Assembly (NCBI GenBank): GCA_913020685.1
Contig: CAJWAY010000028.1
Span: forward strand, 1-13,668
Reading direction: 5' to 3'
Source of the DNA: an uncultured Flavobacteriaceae bacterium
GTDB lineage: Bacteria > Bacteroidota > Bacteroidia > Flavobacteriales > Flavobacteriaceae
Length of the DNA stretch: 13,668 nucleotides
This document shows, piece after piece, positions 1-7,321 of the stretch; within the stretch, counting starts at the first letter, position 1; every line of letters starts with the position of its first letter. The notes below the pieces were generated by a model. The model saw only the letters and a list, made by a program, of their open reading frames with translations. It was not told the origin of the DNA and searched no databases. The translations under genes and the position numbers were made by a program.

Positions 1-203
1 AGGGAGAAACAAGACATTTCGAATTCATTTCAAATGCAATTGCACAAGGCATAAAAGACCTGAACATCAATGGTAAAGCACCTGTAGTTTTTTGTGTTTT
101 GACAGATGAAACCATCGAACAATCAAAAGCTAGGAGTGGTGGGAATAAAGGAAATAAAGGGGTAGAGGCGGCTGTAACCGCTTTGAGGATGACCAGCCTT
201 TAG
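1..203 (+). CDS. ribH: 6,7-dimethyl-8-ribityllumazine synthase, C-terminal part
   Basis: Lumazine synthase joins the ribityl-aminopyrimidine and a four-carbon phosphate unit to give the direct riboflavin precursor, in the cytoplasm as a multi-subunit shell. The gene is cut by the window edge. The reading frame begins at base 3, and 66 residues are visible before the TAG at 201-203. The visible part starts with GETRHFEF, matching the conserved loop whose histidine (base 15-17) takes part in catalysis. It ends with TIEQSKARSGGNKGNKGVEA, the family's C-terminal signature; the arginine at 132-134 aligns with the phosphate-binding arginine of the family. These motifs are seen directly; the role is family knowledge. 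The next gene follows on the same strand after about 100 bases that contain a promoter-like box, so ribH probably ends a separate transcript or is only partly joined to what follows. Confidence 0.95.
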   Translation, partial: GETRHFEFISNAIAQGIKDLNINGKAPVVFCVLTDETIEQSKARSGGNKGNKGVEAAVTALRMTSL

Positions 204-255
204 TTTTTTCCACTACAAATTGTACAAACTCAACGCCAATTTCGTTCACTTTCGC

Positions 256-263
256 TAAATTTG
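256..263 (+). promoter_or_regulatory. Putative Bacteroidota -7 promoter box (TAAATTTG)
   Basis: TAAATTTG matches the TAnnTTTG consensus of the Bacteroidota primary sigma factor exactly. It lies about 40 bases before the ATG at 303, giving a predicted transcript start near 268-270 and a leader of roughly 33 bases. I do not see a well-spaced TTG-type -33 element; the nearest TTG (220-222) is too far upstream. A promoter here would place the alternative TTG start at 261 inside the box and so favours the ATG at 303 for the next gene. It would drive the small membrane protein, mutL and the rhomboid genes. Confidence 0.4.
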
Positions 264-302
264 ATTGTATTATTGTTTCGCCCCGGCATCAATTTACGTC
301 GC

Positions 303-590
303 ATGAAGATCAGTCTTTTCAAACTAAAAAAAAATCGAAGATACAACTATACTCCGCGCTATTTCAGCGGTAAGGAGGGAGGGAACATTTATGATTTTGA
401 TTCTAAATTTTCAAAGTATCGGGATACCTACAACCATAATGATTTTGGTAAGCAATGGAATGAAGCTCGTCTTAAAATGCGAACTTGGAACAACCGAGGA
501 ATTTCATACGGCTTGGTCATCATCATATTGATTTTTGTTTTGGCTTTTCTTTATGTTATCGATTTTGATTTATCTCTATTTAAATTCTGA
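303..590 (+). CDS. Small single-pass membrane protein of unknown function, upstream of mutL
   Basis: Encodes 95 residues with the start placed at the ATG at 303. An in-frame TTG at 261 would add 14 residues, but it falls inside a promoter-like box and the extension has no clear character. Residues 1-20 are strongly basic and include NRRYNYTPRYF, a motif I recall from small conserved Bacteroidota proteins in this position. Residues 21-65 are polar and charged, and residues 69-86 form one hydrophobic membrane segment followed by a short tail. This predicts a cytoplasmic N-terminal domain anchored near its C-terminus. The TGA stop at 588-590 overlaps the ATG of mutL (TGATG), so the two are probably translationally coupled. 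I cannot assign a function; the link to mutL could reflect shared expression only. Confidence 0.8.
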   Translation: MKISLFKLKKNRRYNYTPRYFSGKEGGNIYDFDSKFSKYRDTYNHNDFGKQWNEARLKMRTWNNRGISYGLVIIILIFVLAFLYVIDFDLSLFKF

Positions 591-2377
591 TGGATGATAT
601 CATTTCGCTTCTACCAGATCATGTAGCTAACCAAATTGCTGCAGGTGAAGTTATTCAAAGGCCATCCTCTGTAGTCAAAGAACTTTTGGAAAATGCCATT
701 GATGCAAATGCAACCGAAATTCAATTATTGATAAATGGTTCTGGTAAAACTAATATTCAAGTAATCGATAACGGTATCGGAATGTCAATCAATGATGTGA
801 GATTAGCTTTTGAACGCCATGCGACATCCAAAATTAAATCTGCTGATGATTTATTTTCTATTACTTCCAAAGGTTTCAGGGGTGAAGCTTTGGCCTCTAT
901 TGCTGCCATCTCTCATGTCCATGTTTACACTAAAAGAGAGGAGGATGAAATGGCTACCTGTCTCAAAATATCAGGAAGTGAGGTGCAAGGTCAGGAAATT
1001 TCAGTTGCTCCAAAAGGAACTTCCATTACAGTAAAAAACCTTTTTTATAATGTACCTGCAAGGAGAAATTTCCTCAAATCAGACAAAGTTGAATTACGTC
1101 ATATAATTGATGAGTTTCATAGAGTAGCGCTTATTCATCCTGAAGTTAAACTTACTTTTATGAATAATGGCTCAGAGCTTTTTGAACTACCAGCGGTAAA
1201 TTACAGAAAGCGAATAGCCAATATTTTTGGTAATAAAATCGAAGAGAAATTGATTCCTGTAGAGGAGATGACAACTCTAGCTGGGATTGAAGGATTTATT
1301 GTAAAACCTGAATTCGCAAAAAAATCCAGGGGTCAGCAGTTCTTTTTTGTAAATAAACGTTACATCAAAAGCCCCTTTTTAAACCACGCAGTAAATTCTG
1401 CTTTTCAAGGTATGTTACGTGATAAATTTCATCCAGGCTATTTCATCTTCATTCAAATTGATCCAAAAAAATTAGATATTAACATTCACCCCACCAAAAC
1501 AGAGGTTAAGTTTGAAGAGGAGCAAAACCTTTATGCGATCATAAAATCAATGGTAAGACATAGCTTAGGAATGTTTCAAGCGACACCTGTTTTAGATTTT
1601 GAGAGGGATCCTAGTCTGGACATTCCATATGGTCTTCAGCAAAACCCTGCTTCAAGTTTCCCCTCAGTAGAGATAGATTCCAGTTTTAATCCTTTTGTTA
1701 ACTATGGAAAAGGCATAATAAAAGCTTCAAAAAATAATTGGGAAAACTTATACTCTGAACTGGAGATTAAGAGTGAAACAGATAAAAGGGATGAGGAATT
1801 AAAACTCGCTTTCGATGAAACTCCCAAGGTTTTTCAATTACTGAGAAAGTTTATTGTTACCACCATACGATCAGGTCTTTTAGTCATCGATCAACAACGG
1901 GCCCATCAAAGGGTTCTATACGAGAAACTTCTCACCAGTATTACTAAAAGAGATATGGTCAGTCAACAATTGATATTCCCAATGGAAATAGAGTTAACCA
2001 ATCAGCAAATTGCTCTGTTTGGAGAATTAGAGACAAATCTTAATGCAATGGGATTTTTAGTAAAACTTCAAGGCAATAATCTATTCATATCTGGTATTCC
2101 TGCATTTTGTAATGACAAACAATTAGGACGGCTTTTTGAGGACATATTTTCTCCTATAGATGATCATGACCACGTTGAAAGTTTTAGTCAATCGGATTAT
2201 ATAGCTAAAATTTTATCCAAGTCGCTTTCCATTAAATCAAATATGACTCTTACTTTGGAAGAGCAACAAGCACTTGTTGATGACCTCTTTGCTTGCAAAG
2301 ACACGCTCACCTGTCCTTTTAATCGTAAGATTTTTATTACTTTAGATAAAGAAGAATTGGAAAAAAAATTGGATTAA
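590..2377 (+). CDS. mutL: DNA mismatch repair protein MutL
   Basis: MutL is the ATP-dependent coordinator of mismatch repair, linking MutS at the mismatch to strand incision and removal. The 595-residue protein opens with the family start (LLPDHVANQIAAGEVIQRP). It has the GHKL ATPase motifs: E31 and N35 in KELLENAIDA, DNGIGM at 60-65, GFRGEAL at 95-101, and NVPARRNFLKS near 154-164. A transducer domain with HPTKTEVKF follows near 300-308, then a variable linker of about 330-400 and the dimerisation domain from about 412. In that C-terminal domain the metal-binding nuclease motif DQHAxxExxxxE reads D434-QQRAHQRVLY-E445, so the His, Ala and first Glu positions are replaced. The late Cys-Pro-His/Asn-Gly-Arg-Pro motif reads CPFNRK at 575-580. 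The fold assignment is firm; nuclease activity is doubtful. It overlaps the genes on both sides by one base (590 and 2377). Confidence 0.97.
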   Translation: MDDIISLLPDHVANQIAAGEVIQRPSSVVKELLENAIDANATEIQLLINGSGKTNIQVIDNGIGMSINDVRLAFERHATSKIKSADDLFSITSKGFRGEALASIAAISHVHVYTKREEDEMATCLKISGSEVQGQEISVAPKGTSITVKNLFYNVPARRNFLKSDKVELRHIIDEFHRVALIHPEVKLTFMNNGSELFELPAVNYRKRIANIFGNKIEEKLIPVEEMTTLAGIEGFIVKPEFAKKSRGQQFFFVNKRYIKSPFLNHAVNSAFQGMLRDKFHPGYFIFIQIDPKKLDINIHPTKTEVKFEEEQNLYAIIKSMVRHSLGMFQATPVLDFERDPSLDIPYGLQQNPASSFPSVEIDSSFNPFVNYGKGIIKASKNNWENLYSELEIKSETDKRDEELKLAFDETPKVFQLLRKFIVTTIRSGLLVIDQQRAHQRVLYEKLLTSITKRDMVSQQLIFPMEIELTNQQIALFGELETNLNAMGFLVKLQGNNLFISGIPAFCNDKQLGRLFEDIFSPIDDHDHVESFSQSDYIAKILSKSLSIKSNMTLTLEEQQALVDDLFACKDTLTCPFNRKIFITLDKEELEKKLD

Positions 2378-3117
2378 TGCGCAATGTTACTGAGACAGTA
2401 AAACACTTACTGATCATAAATGGGATTTTTTTCCTAGCCACAATTACCCTTGGCAATCAGGTTTACGATTGGTTTGCATTACACTATCCAGAAAATCCAA
2501 AATTTGAGATCTGGCAACCCTTGACACATATGTTTATGCATGGGGATGTTTCACATATTTTCTTTAATATGTTTGGGTTGTGGATGTTTGGAACCCCACT
2601 GGAGCAAATGTGGGGCAAACAAAAATTTATTTTCTTTTATTTATCAACTGGAATTGGTGCTGCGGGATTACAGCTTTTGTTGTATTATTATCAGGTAGAT
2701 AACGTCAATATTGCATTGACTGATTATGGACTTACAGCCCCTCAAATTAGCTCTTTTTATAATACCGCTGAACTTCCCACCGCTGCCATTGATAAAATTG
2801 GAGAAGGGAATTTATCGAGTGCATTTAATGCCTTTCGTTCAGTAATGGTTGGTGCCTCTGGAGCCCTTTATGGTGTTTTGGTTGGTTTTGCAATGCTATT
2901 TCCCAACGCCCAATTGATGCTTTTATTCCCTCCTATTCCAGTAAAAGCCAAGTTTTTGGTACCCATTTTGATACTAGCTGATCTTTTCTTTGGGTTCTCC
3001 TCATACTCCATTGGTCCTATTGCTCACTTTGCTCATGTTGGGGGAGCTATGACAGGCTTGTTAATGATGTGGTATTGGAAGAAAAATGATTTCAATAACA
3101 ATCGTTGGGATTTATGA
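2377..3117 (+). CDS. Rhomboid family intramembrane serine protease (first of two)
   Basis: Rhomboid proteases cut membrane proteins within or next to a transmembrane helix using a Ser-His dyad. This 246-residue protein has the full set of residues. The HxxxN motif is H60-IFF-N64 within a membrane helix preceded by the TH-F-HGD segment. The catalytic serine is S161 in GASGALYG. The catalytic histidine is H220 in FAHVGGAMTG. About six hydrophobic helices can be drawn. A hydrophilic stretch of about 50 residues (roughly 106-156) separates the HxxxN helices from the serine helix, longer than in the compact E. coli GlpG core. The start ATG overlaps the mutL stop (TAATG), and its TGA overlaps the ATG of the second rhomboid. 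Substrates cannot be told from sequence. Confidence 0.93.
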   Translation: MRNVTETVKHLLIINGIFFLATITLGNQVYDWFALHYPENPKFEIWQPLTHMFMHGDVSHIFFNMFGLWMFGTPLEQMWGKQKFIFFYLSTGIGAAGLQLLLYYYQVDNVNIALTDYGLTAPQISSFYNTAELPTAAIDKIGEGNLSSAFNAFRSVMVGASGALYGVLVGFAMLFPNAQLMLLFPPIPVKAKFLVPILILADLFFGFSSYSIGPIAHFAHVGGAMTGLLMMWYWKKNDFNNNRWDL

Positions 3118-3974
3118 GTTTTTTCTATAATCTCAAATATAGATTTGGTACTTGCTCTATTGCAGAAAAAATCATTTTAATCAATGTGTTTTTTTTTCTA
3201 TTTCCCATGTTGTTAAATGTGCTTTTCTTTTTGTTCAATATTCCAACTAGTTCATATTTGAATTGGCTCCACCTTTCACCTAATCTTTGGACTTTCATCA
3301 GAAGGCCTTGGTCACTTATAACGTATAGTTTTATTCATAGTGGTTTTTTTCATTTGTTGTGGAATATGTTCCTCCTTTTTTATGCTGGACGTTTTCTACT
3401 CAATCTATTTCCTGATCATATATTTATTAATAATTATTTTTTGGGAGTCATTACTGGTGGTTTAATTTTTATTAGTAGTTATTCGCTATTTCCGGTTTTT
3501 GAAGGAAATTATCCGGAATTGATTGGAGCCTCCGCGGGTGTGATGGCAGTATTCATATTCATTTGTACATATACACCCAATCAGGAGATTCGTTTTTTCT
3601 TTATCAAATTAAAATTAAAACATATTGGAGTAGCTTTCTTTTTTCTTGATATAATTCAGATACCATACGGTAATGCAGGAGGTCATTTGGCCCACGTAGG
3701 AGGTGCGATACTTGGATTTTTCTATGCCAGACAACTGGGTGAAGGAAGAGATATAGGGTCAGGTTTTCAAAATATATGGCAGTCGATTTTTAAAAAAAAA
3801 TACCTTAAAAAAATTTATCGTTCCCCTAAAAACAAATCCGCTACTACAAAAAATAGTGGCGAAAGGATCTGTCAGAACAAAATTGATATTATTTTGGATA
3901 AAATAAGTAATTCCGGTTATGATAGCCTTAGTAAAGAAGAAAAAGACTATTTGTTTAAGGCTGGGAAAGAATAA
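3114..3974 (+). CDS. Rhomboid family protease with DUF6576-like C-terminal tail (second of two)
   Basis: A second rhomboid of 286 residues, clearly diverged from its neighbour and not a recent duplicate. I chose the ATG at 3114, which overlaps the previous TGA as ATGA, over the in-frame TTG at 3105. Catalytic residues are present: H80-LLW-N84, S140 in IGASAGVMA and H194 in HLAHVGGA. The membrane core runs to about residue 205. After it comes a basic, low-complexity linker (about 220-250) and then a compact segment, IDIILDKISNSGYDSLSKEE at 257-276, ending LFKAGKE. This tail resembles the short DUF6576 motif that I associate with Bacteroidota rhomboids; it probably lies in the cytoplasm and could bind a partner. 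An intact active site suggests a working protease. Translation is probably coupled to the first rhomboid. Confidence 0.92.
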   Translation: MSFFYNLKYRFGTCSIAEKIILINVFFFLFPMLLNVLFFLFNIPTSSYLNWLHLSPNLWTFIRRPWSLITYSFIHSGFFHLLWNMFLLFYAGRFLLNLFPDHIFINNYFLGVITGGLIFISSYSLFPVFEGNYPELIGASAGVMAVFIFICTYTPNQEIRFFFIKLKLKHIGVAFFFLDIIQIPYGNAGGHLAHVGGAILGFFYARQLGEGRDIGSGFQNIWQSIFKKKYLKKIYRSPKNKSATTKNSGERICQNKIDIILDKISNSGYDSLSKEEKDYLFKAGKE

Positions 3975-4007
3975 TACAAAGTTTACAAACAAAGTATTCA
4001 ATTTTCT

Positions 4008-5012
4008 ATGAGATTAAATTTTCTGTCTAAAATCATAATGCTGATAAATTTGATTTTGTTAACCCTTCAGCTTTTTTTGATGGGTGTTTTTTGGGAATTT
4101 TACCATTATCCAATTCTCAACTTGATGGTACCAGTGATTGCATTAATTAATGTACTGTTCTTTATTTTTTGGCTCATTAAATTCAAATGGCCTTTACTTC
4201 TTTTTATTTTTTCGATTTTTATTGGTTTTAGAGAGTGGGGAAAACTTTACAAGTTTCCCAATAATGCAATCCCTATTTCCAATGGACTAAAAGTTATGAG
4301 TTTTAACGTTAGGTTGTTCAATAGCTTTAAATGGATCGACTCTAAATCAGTGCCCAAATCCATAGAAAGCTTTATCAGCAACGAAAACCCTGATTTGGTT
4401 TGTTTACAAGAGTTCTCGATGGAGTTCAGTCCAAAATTTAAAAACTATCCCCATCAATATACTGCCTCTTCAAAAAAAAACGGACAAAATGGACTCTGCA
4501 TTTTGTCGAAATATCCACTGGTTAACAGGGGTCAATTGGATTTTTCGGATTCTAATAATAGTGGTCTTTTTGCTGACTTTTTTTATAAAAAAGACAGCAT
4601 CAGAGTTTATAATGTCCATCTGGAATCGTTAAGCATTAATTTAAAGGATACTCTTTTTACTCAGGAACATTCCCAAAAATTTATACATCGAATTAAGTCT
4701 GTGGTTCAGAAGCAAGAGCTTCAGATTGATCGATTCGAAAAAGTTGAACAAAAAAATAATAACCCTACAATTATTTGTACAGATCTAAATAATAATGCAT
4801 TTTCAAAGGTTTACAAACGATTAAAAGATGATCGATTAGATACATTTATGATTTCTGGCGAAGGTTTGGGTGCAACCTATAAGCTAGCATATTTCCCCTT
4901 CCGAATCGATTTTATTTTTACGGATAAAAAATTTAAAGTGATCAATTTCAAGGTTCATGATCTAAAGTTGTCTGACCATAAACCGATTTCAGCATTATTG
5001 GAATGGAAATAA
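4008..5012 (+). CDS. Membrane-anchored endonuclease/exonuclease/phosphatase (EEP) family protein
   Basis: The 334 residues divide into three hydrophobic segments (about 7-27, 37-57, 62-76) and a catalytic domain from about residue 94. The domain shows the EEP landmarks: SFN-VR with N100, LQEF with E135, VHLES with H204, D259 in TDLNNN, RIDFIF with D301, and SDHKP with D323/H324. The usual GDFN box is changed to TDLN, but its Asp and Asn are kept. With three membrane segments and the N-terminus inside, the catalytic domain would face the periplasm. The family hydrolyses phosphodiesters or phosphomonoesters in nucleic acids, lipids or inositol phosphates; the substrate here is unknown. It begins 33 bases after the second rhomboid and may share its transcript. 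Its stop lies two bases from the stop of the convergent WbqC gene. Confidence 0.9.
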   Translation: MRLNFLSKIIMLINLILLTLQLFLMGVFWEFYHYPILNLMVPVIALINVLFFIFWLIKFKWPLLLFIFSIFIGFREWGKLYKFPNNAIPISNGLKVMSFNVRLFNSFKWIDSKSVPKSIESFISNENPDLVCLQEFSMEFSPKFKNYPHQYTASSKKNGQNGLCILSKYPLVNRGQLDFSDSNNSGLFADFFYKKDSIRVYNVHLESLSINLKDTLFTQEHSQKFIHRIKSVVQKQELQIDRFEKVEQKNNNPTIICTDLNNNAFSKVYKRLKDDRLDTFMISGEGLGATYKLAYFPFRIDFIFTDKKFKVINFKVHDLKLSDHKPISALLEWK

Positions 5013-5014
5013 AC

Positions 5015-5614
5015 TTAATATTTTAATCTAAGTAGATACTCTAGACTCTGAGGTCCTAAATTGAATAATAAATCTAATACGCTTAGATTATTTATAAACC
5101 CGTGTTTGGATTGAAAAACTTGATGGTAGTGGGGGATCTCAATCTTATTTATTTTTTTTGCAATTATTAAATCAGAAAATTCCCTATCAGCTTTCTCTTT
5201 TGGAAGTAGAATTATATCAGTATCTAAAATTAAAAGAATCTTTTTGATTAATTCTATGTTAAAATCCATAAGATTTTCAAAATTTCTATAATAAAAAGGG
5301 TGGAAATCCTCCTCATAAAACTCAAAAAAAGGTGAGGATCGATAGGCTGCCTCAAGGGATTTCCAATGATCTTTTTGCCAATCATTCTCATAATTAATGG
5401 CAACAGTTTTATCAGCCTGACGATTTTTTTTTTTGGTATGAACGATAGGTATAATTAATTTCAGTTTCCCATTAGCACCATATATTTCAGTCCGATTTCG
5501 GTAGGTTTGTTTTTGATAAGGGTTATCTGTTACAAATGCGACTTGACTTTGGGACACAACCCAACTCATGTATTGGATATTGGGGAAGTATGCGGGGACA
5601 ACTCCAACTACCAT
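5015..5614 (-). CDS. WbqC-family protein
   Basis: A 199-residue soluble protein of the WbqC family, recognised by its N-terminal motif (PAYFPNIQYMSWV at 8-20), the RNRTEIYGANG segment at 39-49, IIPI at 54-57, the DWQKDHWKSLEAAYRSSPFF stretch at 78-97 and YEEDFHPFYY at 100-109. Members are often found in polysaccharide and glycan gene clusters, but their biochemical role is poorly defined. I chose the ATG at 5614, which overlaps the lepB stop as TGATG; a TTG one codon upstream is the alternative. The strong coupling to lepB points to shared expression rather than a proven common pathway. It is the last gene of the leftward cluster, and no terminator stem is apparent after it. Confidence 0.88.
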   Translation of the reverse strand: MVVGVVPAYFPNIQYMSWVVSQSQVAFVTDNPYQKQTYRNRTEIYGANGKLKLIIPIVHTKKKNRQADKTVAINYENDWQKDHWKSLEAAYRSSPFFEFYEEDFHPFYYRNFENLMDFNIELIKKILLILDTDIILLPKEKADREFSDLIIAKKINKIEIPHYHQVFQSKHGFINNLSVLDLLFNLGPQSLEYLLRLKY

Positions 5615-7317
5615 CAATTTTGTTTTTTACTTTTTCTTTTTCTGTAGTAAACATAAGATTGCCAGATAACTATTAGAACGATAAAATATGGAAAGTAAGA
5701 CACCCTTTTGCCTGAACCACCAACAGTTGAAAAGACTCTGTCCCATCGGATTTTCCAGTTCCGAATTCCATCATTGATTCCATCTATGCTGAACCAAATG
5801 AAAACTGGTTTTCCCACGATATGGTCTTCGGGTACAAACCCCCAAAAACGACTATCTTCTGAACGGTGGCGGTTATCTCCCATCATCCAGTAGTAATCCA
5901 TTTTAAATTTGTATTTGGTACTTTTCTTTCCATTGATCAGTATAGTGTTTCCATCAGTTTCAAGCTTGTTCTTTTCATAATCAATAATTATTTTTTTATA
6001 TAGCGGCAAGTTGTCTAAATTTAAATCTACTGCTGCTCCTGCTTTTGGGATTAAAATCGGTCCAAAATTGTCATTATTCCAGTCAAATGGAATTTTATTG
6101 GGGAAAAAGGATGAATTTGGAGTTTTTATTTTTTGGTTTCTTTGAATAATACTATCTATAAAGTTTTGTTTTTTAAGGTTTTCAGCTTCCTTGACGGTCA
6201 AATTTAAATCTTTCGATTTTTCAAGAATTTCACTAACCCTCAACCCCAGGGATCTGACTAACTCAATGGGTAATCCTTTGTGACTGGTAATCACAATAAA
6301 ATTTCCTTGGCTATTGTCTTGGGTACCCAATAAATAAGGAGTAAGTTGGGCATAGCTATTCTGAGAAATATTTTCGATTCTGAACCTTCTGTAGAAATCT
6401 CTTATACCAAGATCCAATAGTTTTCTTGATGATACACCATTACTATTGTAGGCTTTGAAATTGAATAAAACTCTCGCCCTTTCCGGCAAAACGTTTTTTA
6501 CTCCATTAATATGAACAAATCCACCAATAATTTCGAGCGTATCTCCAGCGATACCAACACATCTCTTTACATAATTAGATTTTTTATCCAATGGCTTTTT
6601 GACACCGGCCTCTTTCACGAAGAATCTTCTCACAGTGTCGGCAGGCCAATTGAAAACTACAATATCATTTCTTTTGATTTTTTGAATTCTTGGAAGTCTG
6701 AGATACGGCAGCTGAGGCTTGTTTAAATAGGATCTACAATTAACAATAGGAAGGGTGTCGTGAACCATAGGAAATGCAATTGTGGTAGTAGGAATTCTAG
6801 CACCATAGTGAAATTTGCTTACAAAAAGAAAGTCACCAATGAGTAATGATTTTTCTAATGACCCTGTTGGAATTATGTAGGGTTGAAAGAAATAATTGTG
6901 AACAAAAGTTGCTGCGACTACAGCAAATACAATAGAGCCTATCCATTCGCTAAAAACGGACCTAGAAATTTCTTTTTTGTCGGAGATGTATTTGGGATCC
7001 TTTTGATAATTGATGGTGTAGATGTAAAATCCTAAAGTTATTATGGCTAATACACTGTCTATAGATTTGTTTTTTCCAAAGTGTTTTACAGTATCGATCC
7101 ATAAAACCATAAACATCATGAGATTGATAACTGGAAGAAACAATAAAAATACCCACCATTTGGGACGGTGAATGATCTTAAAAAAAATTATTGCATTGTA
7201 TACTGGTATGATGGCCTTCCAAGAAGCTTCTCCAGCAGCTTTATATAACTTCCAAGTTCCTAAAAAATGAACGATTTGAATTATCAAGGCAAAAGTGATC
7301 CATTGAACTCCATTCAT
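5614..7317 (-). CDS. lepB: Signal peptidase I, long Bacteroidota form with N-terminal DUF5684-like membrane domain
   Basis: Signal peptidase I removes signal peptides from exported proteins at the outer face of the inner membrane. This 567-residue protein is much longer than E. coli LepB (about 324). Residues 1-105 form a membrane module (KAAGEASWKAIIPVYNAI at 26-43, then WWVFLLFLPVINLMMF) that resembles DUF5684. A membrane helix at about 124-142 precedes the catalytic serine S153 in IIPTGSLEKSLLIGD. The general-base lysine is K251 in YVKRCVGIAGDT. Box E is GDNRHRSEDSR at 480-490, followed by WGFVPEDHIVGKPVFIWFS. About 170 residues between the lysine box and box E (roughly 280-455) are lineage-specific insertion. 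A last hydrophobic helix (541-557) and a basic tail complete it. The serine box lacks the usual Met-x-Pro-Thr after Ser. It starts four bases after the dapB stop. Confidence 0.95.
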   Translation of the reverse strand: MNGVQWITFALIIQIVHFLGTWKLYKAAGEASWKAIIPVYNAIIFFKIIHRPKWWVFLLFLPVINLMMFMVLWIDTVKHFGKNKSIDSVLAIITLGFYIYTINYQKDPKYISDKKEISRSVFSEWIGSIVFAVVAATFVHNYFFQPYIIPTGSLEKSLLIGDFLFVSKFHYGARIPTTTIAFPMVHDTLPIVNCRSYLNKPQLPYLRLPRIQKIKRNDIVVFNWPADTVRRFFVKEAGVKKPLDKKSNYVKRCVGIAGDTLEIIGGFVHINGVKNVLPERARVLFNFKAYNSNGVSSRKLLDLGIRDFYRRFRIENISQNSYAQLTPYLLGTQDNSQGNFIVITSHKGLPIELVRSLGLRVSEILEKSKDLNLTVKEAENLKKQNFIDSIIQRNQKIKTPNSSFFPNKIPFDWNNDNFGPILIPKAGAAVDLNLDNLPLYKKIIIDYEKNKLETDGNTILINGKKSTKYKFKMDYYWMMGDNRHRSEDSRFWGFVPEDHIVGKPVFIWFSIDGINDGIRNWKIRWDRVFSTVGGSGKRVSYFPYFIVLIVIWQSYVYYRKRKSKKQN

Positions 7318-7321
7318 TTGA

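Noticed and set aside
185..210. Possible ribH terminator before the T-run at 204-209
   Set aside because: Only a three-base AGG/CCT pairing can be drawn upstream of the T-run, too weak for an intrinsic terminator.
220..227. TTGTACAA palindrome upstream of the small membrane gene
   Set aside because: An eight-base palindrome is expected by chance in AT-rich DNA, and there is no second copy to suggest an operator.
261..302. TTG start at 261 extending the small membrane protein by 14 residues
   Set aside because: The TTG lies within a TAAATTTG promoter-like box, and the ATG at 303 gives a protein beginning with a typical basic N-terminus.
2377..3974. Recent tandem duplication of a rhomboid gene
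   Set aside because: The two proteins share only the catalytic motifs; lengths, loops and tails differ throughout, so any duplication is ancient.
3759..4001. Minus-strand open frame of 80 codons
   Set aside because: It is antisense to the basic, A-rich tail of the second rhomboid; its Phe/Lys-rich product is what poly-A/T runs would give, and no start signal or family motif is seen.
6511..6726. Plus-strand open frame inside lepB
   Set aside because: It is an out-of-frame reading of a clearly real gene, with no motif or start context. The same reasoning removes the frames at 810-1034, 5708-5893, 6962-7159, 7769-8005, 9654-9875, 10659-10844 and 11568-11756.
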